A DNA stretch of 64,000 nt from an uncultured Verrucomicrobiae bacterium (GTDB lineage: Bacteria > Verrucomicrobiota > Verrucomicrobiia > Limisphaerales > UBA1100). The position numbers were made by a program, and so were the translations under genes. Position 1 is the first letter of the stretch, and every line of letters starts with the position of its first letter. The DNA lies in assembly GCA_937775205.1 (NCBI GenBank), contig CALKBX010000030.1:1-64000 (forward strand), written 5' to 3'. Shown here in pieces: positions 57,736 through 64,000 of this stretch. The notes beneath the pieces are model-generated. The model was not told where the DNA came from, searched no databases, and saw nothing but the letters and a program-made list of their open reading frames with translations.

Positions 57736-58674
57736 GTGTTGTCCTTCAACGGCTTACCGTTGGTGGTGAGGATTTGAAAATGATGGAAGCCCGCGGCAAG
57801 GCCGTTGTAGCGCCACACCACTTTTTTATCGCGTGTCACTTCGAAGAGCTTTACCGCATTACCCTTGGCGTGATAGCTGGTGACCACCGTGTTGCCATTG
57901 GGCAACCGCTGCACGCCGCAGGCGTCATCGAAAAGATTTTCGCCGATGTCCGCGTTGGTGACGCTCCAACATTATTTTCCCCTTCGCGTCCACCTCGATG
58001 ATGCGATTGCCATTGGTGCAGCCGATGAGCGTGTTGCCATTTCCCAGCCGAATGGCCGTGAACGGCCAATCGCGCTTGGCGCGCCCGCGGTCGTCGGTGG
58101 GGAAACTGCGCACCACCTTGCCCGTGTCCGGCTCGTATTCCATCACCGCAAAATCCAGCAAATGCGGCGCGATATAATTTCCATTGGGCAGCGACCGCAG
58201 CATCCGCGTTTGCATGTGGAAATTTTTCTTCTGACACGCAAGCGGCGTGGACTTCAAAATCTCGCCCTTGCGATTGATGACAATCGCCCGCGGCTCCGGC
58301 CCCAGTTCGGCCACCAAATATTTTCCATCGCCCAAAGGTTGCACCGTGCTGATTTCCTTTTGTTGTCCTTTGTAAGACCACACGATTTTCTTCGTCTTTC
58401 GTTCCACTTCCACCACACCCCCATTCGGGAAATCTTTTGTGCCGTACAACGCGAGCAACACATTGCCATTCGGCAACACCCACCCATCACTCGCCGGCAT
58501 ATCAAAGCGCCACTGCACCTTGCCGTCTTCGCCGACAATCACCACGCGATTCGCCTTGCCCACGCCGAGGAATGAATGCGTGATAGCCGCTTTCTTTTCA
58601 GCAAACATAGTCGAGGTCGACAGCGCCAAAAGCGCCGCCGCCGTTTTCAGGAATTGGATTGAGTGTGTTTTCAT
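57726..58674 (-). CDS. PQQ-like/arylsulfotransferase-like beta-propeller protein, one frameshift
   Basis: The signal peptide (MKTHSIQFLKTAAALLALST) is followed by propeller blades such as GWVLPNGNVLLALYGTKDF, VQPLGDGKYLVAELGPEP and AIRLGNGNTLIGCTNGNRII. The frame shifts at about 57962-57968, and the last blade reads VQRLPNGNTVVTSYHAKGN. The L-P-N-G-N phrase recurs in each blade. It is usually described as PQQ-like or arylsulfotransferase-like, without proven chemistry. It is coupled to the PqqB-like gene, and lies just after the amidohydrolase. Confidence 0.75.
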
Positions 58675-58684
58675 AAAATGAGTT

Positions 58685-60001
58685 TTACTTGTCGGGCGGG
58701 CGATGCGATGGGATTTGCGCCTTGAAATCGCCGAGGCTGTGCCAGTAGAGGCGCTTGTTCAGATCCACCTCGGTGATGGCGACGGTTCCCCAGTCCTTAG
58801 CTTGCGCAACCACGCGACCGTCGTGGCCGTAGATGGCGGAGATCATCCAGTTGCTTGAGGCATCGGTGTAGGTGCTGCTGACAACGTACACGTGATTCTC
58901 ACACGCGCGCGCCGCGCCGAGCATGGGGTTGCAGCCCCACACCGGCCACGCGATAATTTCCGCACCGTTGTTGCTGAGATTACGCGCGACCTCGGGGAAA
59001 AATCCATCGTAACAAATCATCATCCCCACCTTTCCGAAACGGGTTTGGAAAACGGGATACGTTTTGCCGGGCGTGAGGCCGCCTTCAATCTCGCCGCGCG
59101 GCAGGCACACTTTCCGATATTTGCCGGCGACCTTGCCATCGGGGCCGATGAGCACGGCGACGTTGTACACCAGCGTCTTCTCGCGTTCGAGCAAGCCCGC
59201 GACAATGTAAAGGTCGTGTTTCTTGGCAAGCGTACCAAAATATTTAGTGGACGGCCCCGGGATGGGTTCCGCGCATTCAGCGTATTTGCGGCCGCTGCTA
59301 TACATCGTCAGCGTCTCGGGCAGCACAATAAAATCTGCATTCTTCTTAGCAGCCTCCGCGATGAACGGGGCGAAGAGGCGGCATTTCTCGGCATTGGTTT
59401 TGCCGGCGCGGGGCTGAAAATGAATGGTCGCCAATCGGGCGATGCGCGGTTTGGGCGCGGCGATGGACGTGAGGGAAACCGACTTCCACTCCACGCGCCC
59501 ATGCGTTTCCCAGCGCAGATTCAACTCGATTAAAACATGCGTGGCTGACGACGGCGCATGATAAACATCGCTCACCTCCGTCCAGCCATCTTTGCCCGTG
59601 GCTTTTTCGCGCGGGAAATCCGGTTCCGCCCGCGGCTTCGTTCCTGGCCGATACGAGGCGAAGCTTGGCTCATCACGCGTCACCTTGCCGCCTTTTGCAT
59701 TCCGCCAAATCAACCGCACCACTGCCCCGCGCCGCACGCTGTCCATATTGCTCGTGCGCCGCTTGGTGAAAAACCGATAGTGCTGTCCGCCCTCCACGGT
59801 AAAGGTCTTTTTCCACATTCCCGTTGCCCCGGGCTTGCCCTTGGCGTCGATGACGAACACCCCGCCGCCCTTCTCCTGATAACCAAACTCCGGCCGGATT
59901 TCATCCCGCGGCGAATGCGTCTCCCAGCCCTTGGGCGGCGCATCGGCAAGGAGGACATGGGAAACCAAAAGACAGGCGATGAAAAAGGGTGTGTATTTCA
60001 T
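58685..60001 (-). CDS. Exported carbon-nitrogen hydrolase with N-terminal sugar-binding-like domain
   Basis: A 438-residue protein. A signal peptide ([19 protein letters not shown]) and a ~160-residue beta-rich domain (carbohydrate-binding-like) precede a nitrilase domain. The catalytic Glu229 ([10 protein letters not shown]), Lys297 ([12 protein letters not shown]) and Cys330 ([14 protein letters not shown]) are all present. Most nitrilase-family amidohydrolases are cytosolic, so export and the extra domain are unusual. A role in cleaving amide groups on sugars is possible. Start set by the signal peptide. Confidence 0.85.
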   Translation of the reverse strand: MKYTPFFIACLLVSHVLLADAPPKGWETHSPRDEIRPEFGYQEKGGGVFVIDAKGKPGATGMWKKTFTVEGGQHYRFFTKRRTSNMDSVRRGAVVRLIWRNAKGGKVTRDEPSFASYRPGTKPRAEPDFPREKATGKDGWTEVSDVYHAPSSATHVLIELNLRWETHGRVEWKSVSLTSIAAPKPRIARLATIHFQPRAGKTNAEKCRLFAPFIAEAAKKNADFIVLPETLTMYSSGRKYAECAEPIPGPSTKYFGTLAKKHDLYIVAGLLEREKTLVYNVAVLIGPDGKVAGKYRKVCLPRGEIEGGLTPGKTYPVFQTRFGKVGMMICYDGFFPEVARNLSNNGAEIIAWPVWGCNPMLGAARACENHVYVVSSTYTDASSNWMISAIYGHDGRVVAQAKDWGTVAITEVDLNKRLYWHSLGDFKAQIPSHRPPDK

Positions 60002-60198
60002 AATGAGTCTTCCGCTGAACCCGACGAGCTTTTCGTGCGGAAGCCAAAAACGCAAGCCAAAGGTCGGGGAGGATAAGTCGCCCGTTCAAGGAGAAGGACT
60101 CGCAGTCCATTCCCTAGTTATTTGAAGTGATTCTAGGGAGCTTTTCCAAACACTCAAACCTCATCTGCATACGATCGCACCTCCTAGCATTGGAGGTT

Positions 60199-62008
60199 TC
60201 ACTTTTTCTTCATCACCCGCCCCGTATGCCGGGCGTTCTGCCCACGCATGGGCCACGGACTTTTGGCGAGTCCTTTGCTCTCGGTCTTGATGGCATAGAG
60301 CTTTTTGTCATATGACCCGACGTAAACCGTGCCATCAGATCCGATGGCGGGGGAGGAGTACACACTATCTCCCGTTTCAAATTCCCATAGCTTGACCCCA
60401 CTCTTGCCATTGATGGCATAGAGCTTGTTGTCATGTGACCCGACGTAAACCGTGCCATCAGATCCGATGGCGGGGGAGGAGCACACAACATTTCCCGTTT
60501 CAAATTCCCATAGCTTGACCCCACTCTTGCCATTGATGGCATAGAGCTTTTTGTCCAACTGACCCGACGTAAACCGTGCCATCAGATCCGATGGCGGGGG
60601 AGGGAAGAACAAAACCTCCCGTTTCAAATTCCCATAGCTTGACCCCACTCTTGCCATTGATGGCATAGAGCTTGTAGTCAGATGACCCGACGTAAACCGT
60701 GCCATCAGATCCGATGGCGGGAGAGGAGGTCACATTGCCTCCCGTTTCAAATTCCCATAGCTTGACCCCACTCTTGCCATTGATGGCATAGAGCTTGTTG
60801 TCATATGACCCGACGTAAACCGTGCCATCAGATCCGATGGCGGGGGAGGAGCGCACAGAACCTCCCGTTTCAAATTCCCATAGCTTGACCCCACTCTTGC
60901 CATTGATGGCATAGAGCTTGTTGTCACTTGACCCGACGTAAACCGTGCCATCAGATCCGATGGCGGGGGAGGAGTTCACCTCAGCTCCCGTTTGAAATTC
61001 CCATAGCTTGTCCCCGGTCTTGCCATTGATGGCATAGAGCTTTTTGTCACCTGACCCGACGTAAACAGTGCCATCAGAACCGATGGCGGGGGAGGAGAAC
61101 ACATAACTTCCCGTTTCAAATTCCCATAGCTTGACCCCACTCTTGCCATTGATGGCATAGAGCTTTCTGTCATATGACCCAACGTAAACCGTGCCATCAG
61201 TTCCGATGGCGGGGGAGGAACGCACACCATCTCCCGTTTCAAATTCCCAGATTGGGGTGCCGGGTTTGACCTTGGGAATGTATGAACCGACTAAGATGGG
61301 CACTGTTGCCTCTTGCACCTCATTGACTACATCGGAAAACTTTCGCTCCTTGTTACGCGAAATGGGATCTTTCAGCTTGGCGGCTACGCGAGGAAGAGAC
61401 TCGATAAACCCCAGCGCAAAAGTGCCCTTAATCGCGTAGTTCACATTCTCTGGTAGATCCACGTTCCCCCTGTTTTTCAGTAACAGATATTTGGCGCTCA
61501 ACTTGCTAACGATCACCCCAATCACGTTGCCGTATTGGTCCACCAATGGCCCACCCGAGTTGCCGGGCTGAACCGGAACACTGATTTGAAAATCACGGGG
61601 ATCATCCTGAATACCAGCCAGGCTGCTGATGACTCCATCGGTGAATTTTGGAGAGAAACCCTGCACCTTGGGTCGGGGGAAACCCAACGTGAATACTTTT
61701 TCGGCCAAGCCCACTTTGCGGCTTGATAATAATGGCAACGCAGCAAACTTGCCCTCCACTTTCAACACGGCCAAATCGTTCTTCTTGTCCACCTTGACCA
61801 CCTTTGCCGGTAGGAGTCCTTTGTCTGTCTTGATCCAGATATCCCGGGCTCCCTCAACTACATGATGGTTGGTCAAAAGATAGCCGTCCGCCGTGATAAA
61901 GAAACCGGTGCCTGAACCCGCTATGGGGCCCAAGGCCTTAGGCTTATCCTGTGCAAACGCGGGAAGACAAAGCGAGAATGCGATCAAGGTTGCGAAGATG
62001 GTTTTCAT
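60199..62008 (-). CDS. Trypsin-like serine protease fused to eight PQQ-type propeller repeats, one frameshift
   Basis: The start at 62008 gives a signal peptide (MKTIFATLIAFSLCLPAFA). The HtrA-like protease has His in LLTNHHVVEGARD, Asp in KKNDLAVLKV and Ser in PGNSGGPLVDQYGN. A ~70-residue linker leads to eight tandem repeats of 41 residues, each ending near ELWEFETG and VYVGS-x-x-KLYAINGKSG. The repeats are nearly identical also in DNA (period 123 bases), which points to recent duplication or gene conversion. One repeat has an extra base at about 60560, which breaks the frame. The last repeat ends in a Lys-rich tail. Predicted to be an extracellular or periplasmic protease with a complete propeller. 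Confidence 0.82.
60290..61245. repeat. Eight tandem 123-base repeats inside the protease-propeller gene
   Basis: Marker GCCATCAGATCCG-like sequences occur at 60331, 60454, 60578, 60701, 60824, 60947, 61070 and 61193, a spacing of 123 with one 124-base interval (the frameshift). Each unit encodes 41 residues, one propeller blade. Copies differ mainly in the few codons between GAGGAG and CCCGTTTC. Confidence 0.9.
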
Positions 62009-62050
62009 TTGTCCGTTAATCGATATGAGTCGCACAGGCAGGACTCGTAC

Positions 62051-62761
62051 CTAGCGCACCGGTCCCCATACTTTTTCCATGATCTTGTACATACGCGGGT
62101 CGTGTTCCTTCAACTCAGCGCGGACGAACGGATAAAAATCATTCACGCCGAGATAGGCCTCGGTGGCTTCGGCGAAGTATTCTTTGTGGTTGTTGAGACC
62201 GTAGTGGCGAACGGTGCGGCCGGTGTAGAGCATTACCTTCTCATAAATGCCCGCCTTCTTCGCGGCTTCGTAGGCGGCGATGATTTCCTTGTTATTAAAA
62301 CTAAGCACTTGGTCGTGATACGCATGGGCCAGCTCATGCATCACCACATACGGATGCTTGGCCCACATCCCCCGATCATACAATGCCTTGGCACGCGGAA
62401 TATGCACATGCTTCACCAGCGCAGGATCATGGCGATTGGCTCGCAGCCAGCTGACGCTGGGATGGTATTGCATGTTGCCGAGGCGTGGGTTGTTTAGTTC
62501 CAGTCGGATGGGCAGCTTCTGCAACTCCTTCACCTTCGCCTCGGGCAAAATAAACTTCACGCGCTGCAAGTGATTGGCCAGCGCCACAAAGGCTTTGTCA
62601 GCAACGGCTTTGTTTTTCTTTTCCAGTAGTTGTGGCTCAACGGCGATCGTCCAACCTTCCACATCTTTTTTGACGGGTTGGTAAAATTCTGATTTGGGGT
62701 CCGCAGCGGACAATGCCATCGCGGCGAACAGTGAAAGGAAGATGCAAATTTGTTTATTCAT
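62051..62761 (-). CDS. Exported zinc metallopeptidase (HExxH, gluzincin-like)
   Basis: A 236-residue protein with a signal peptide (MNKQICIFLSLFAAMALSAA). The zinc site HELAH lies at residues 142-146 (VVMHELAHAYHDQ), and a third ligand Glu is likely in EYFAEATEAYLG near residue 198. The E-A-x-E pattern resembles anthrax-lethal-factor-like gluzincins. The start at 62761 excludes an unlike upstream extension. It is divergent from the VOC gene, with about 105 bases between. Confidence 0.85.
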   Translation of the reverse strand: MNKQICIFLSLFAAMALSAADPKSEFYQPVKKDVEGWTIAVEPQLLEKKNKAVADKAFVALANHLQRVKFILPEAKVKELQKLPIRLELNNPRLGNMQYHPSVSWLRANRHDPALVKHVHIPRAKALYDRGMWAKHPYVVMHELAHAYHDQVLSFNNKEIIAAYEAAKKAGIYEKVMLYTGRTVRHYGLNNHKEYFAEATEAYLGVNDFYPFVRAELKEHDPRMYKIMEKVWGPVR

Positions 62762-62865
62762 TGGTGCGGCTAAGTTAGCAGCCGCTCCGACGGCTATCAA
62801 CCCTGCTCTGGCGTGCGTAAAGACGAGCATTGGCGGCACTGTAAAGATATCATAGTCTCGCGCGC

Positions 62866-63240
62866 ATGGAACATCGGGAGCTAAACCATGTGGCACTGCA
62901 CGTAGCGGACGTGGCGGCGAGCTGCGAATTTTATGAGCGCGTGCTGGAACTAAAACCCATGACGCGGCCGACCTTTAAATTCCCCGGCGCGTGGTATCGA
63001 CTGGGCGTCACGCAGGAACTGCATCTCATCGGCAACCGCACAGATCCCGTTCATAGCGGCAATCGCGGCAACCATTACGCACTGCTCATCGACGATATGG
63101 ACGAATGGGAAGCGCACCTGCAAAAGCTGGAAGTACCGTATCGCGAACGCCGCACGCGGCCAGACGGAGCGTTTCAGATTTATGTAAAAGATCCCGATGG
63201 GCACACCATCGAGCTGTGCACCGCGCCGAGTGCCTCTTAG
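62866..63240 (+). CDS. VOC (glyoxalase/dioxygenase) family protein
   Basis: A 124-residue single-domain VOC protein. The beta-alpha-beta modules start with LNHVALHVADVAASCEFYER and GNHYALLIDDMDEWEAHLQK. Metal ligands would be His in NHVAL, His in NHYALL and Glu in DGHTIELC. The family includes glyoxalase I, fosfomycin resistance proteins and ring-cleaving dioxygenases. The substrate is not predictable. It converges with the stress protein, 11 bases apart. Confidence 0.88.
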   Translation: MEHRELNHVALHVADVAASCEFYERVLELKPMTRPTFKFPGAWYRLGVTQELHLIGNRTDPVHSGNRGNHYALLIDDMDEWEAHLQKLEVPYRERRTRPDGAFQIYVKDPDGHTIELCTAPSAS

Positions 63241-63250
63241 GCTATTCCAA

Positions 63251-64000
63251 TCAACCGTTGGCGATGAGCAGTGGCTTGTCGCCGCGCTCGATGAGGTCTT
63301 TGCAGAGACTACCGGTGAAAAATTCCACCACGCCGCTGCTACCGTGGGCGCCGAGGGCGATGAGGTCGAAGGACTTGCTGAAATCTGAGTTGATCAATTC
63401 ACGGATGTCGCCCGATTCGGTTTTCACCTCCACGTGATCGAAGCCGTGCGAGCGCAGGAAACTGGCGGATTTGGTGAGCAACTCGATGCTGCCGTTGCCG
63501 CTGTCCGCACAATGCAAAAGCGTGACGCGCACTTTGGAGCGACCGTAAAGCCGCGCGAATTGCCGCAGCGCGCGCATCGAATGCAGGCTGCCGTTGAGGG
63601 CGATCAGCGCATCAAATTCGTCGTCGGGTTTCCAGCCCAAGGGCACGGCGAACACCGGCGCGAGTGAGCGATCCATGATGGTCTCCAGCGAATCGCCCGG
63701 CTCATCGTCATCGGTGCCGTACTCGCCATCCGCGCCTGCGCCACTGCCATAAGTAAAAAATGTGCGCAAGCCGATCACCACGCAGTCAAAATAATTGGAT
63801 TCCTCCAAAATGGATGCCGCCGGTGAGCCCTGCATTTCGAATTCCGTGTGGCGCACGCCCGCCGCTTCGCAACGCGCGCTGAAGTTGGCCAGCAATCCTT
63901 CCATCAACTCGTGGTACTTCGCCTCCTTGGCGGCGATACTTGTCTTGGCGAACTTCATCGCGCCGAGCGGCACGGCGCCGACAGAGCGGCTAATGCCCTC
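63251..64000 (-). CDS. Universal stress protein-like, tandem domain, 5' end outside window
   Basis: The frame runs off the right edge without a stop, so the gene is truncated at its 5' end; an internal GTG at 63973 is not the start. Two USP-like halves are visible: ASILEESNYFDCVVIGLRTFF in the first, and a second ending in SFDLIALGAHGSSGVVEFFTGS with the G-x-x-G-x(9)-G-S/T ATP-site pattern and KPLLIANG. Tandem USPs are typical of stress-responsive cytosolic proteins. The acidic insert GEYGTDDDEPGDSLE is unusual. Confidence 0.8.
   Translation of the reverse strand, partial: EGISRSVGAVPLGAMKFAKTSIAAKEAKYHELMEGLLANFSARCEAAGVRHTEFEMQGSPAASILEESNYFDCVVIGLRTFFTYGSGAGADGEYGTDDDEPGDSLETIMDRSLAPVFAVPLGWKPDDEFDALIALNGSLHSMRALRQFARLYGRSKVRVTLLHCADSGNGSIELLTKSASFLRSHGFDHVEVKTESGDIRELINSDFSKSFDLIALGAHGSSGVVEFFTGSLCKDLIERGDKPLLIANG

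Overview
The window looks like chromosomal DNA of a Verrucomicrobiota bacterium, probably marine and Pedosphaera-like. The signs are several formylglycine sulfatases, DUF1080 and ThuA-like proteins, a PVC-type membrane-bound dehydrogenase, many PQQ/BamB-type beta-propellers, Tat- or Sec-exported sugar epimerases and Gfo/Idh/MocA oxidoreductases, and few Shine-Dalgarno sites. I saw no rRNA, tRNA, CRISPR array, prophage or insertion sequence. The phylum is inferred from gene content alone.

Layout. 1-9.6 kb: exported degradative genes (propeller, sulfatase, esterase-like hydrolase, DUF1080, ThuA, PhoD-like phosphatase, membrane-bound dehydrogenase). 9.6-18.4 kb: MscS channel, thioredoxin-like protein, hydrolase, ECF sigma factor, a Cpx-like two-component system with an unusual sensor, a sugar epimerase, a DUF4160/DUF2442 pair and dprA. 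18.6-30.5 kb: one tight co-directional run of ten genes: propeller, HemN-like radical SAM, chorismate lyase-like, flavin halogenase-like, glycosyltransferase, 4HBT thioesterase, small membrane protein, phenylacetate-CoA-ligase-like adenylating enzyme, and an ABC ATPase with its permease. It reads as a pathway for a 4-hydroxybenzoate-derived, possibly halogenated product. 30.5-34.4 kb: a lipoprotein, then a minus-strand ABC ATPase, FtsX-like permease, His-rich lipoprotein and DUF3299 protein that resemble a zinc-linked Zrg-type system. 34.5-38.9 kb: gap, a small unknown, YjbQ and an FG-GAP repeat protein. 39.4-42.8 kb: mobA, a trypsin-like protease and a large exported unknown. 43-47.6 kb: rpsB-tsf-pyrH-frr-ylbF and an epimerase. 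47.6-51.9 kb: S9 peptidase, beta-lactamase-like hydrolase and a small membrane protein. 51.9-56.5 kb: oxidoreductase and two sulfatases, the second preceded by a 31-residue lysine-rich protein. 56.8-64 kb: PqqB-like hydrolase, propeller, exported nitrilase-like amidohydrolase, a protease fused to eight near-identical PQQ repeats, a gluzincin peptidase, a VOC protein and a partial universal stress protein.

Quality warning. At least fifteen genes are interrupted by single-base frameshifts, clustered at 19.7-32.5 kb and 41-50 kb. One is rpsB, which is essential, with one shift at a CCCC run. Most breaks are therefore probably sequencing indels rather than gene decay. I give whole-gene spans and mark the approximate shift points.
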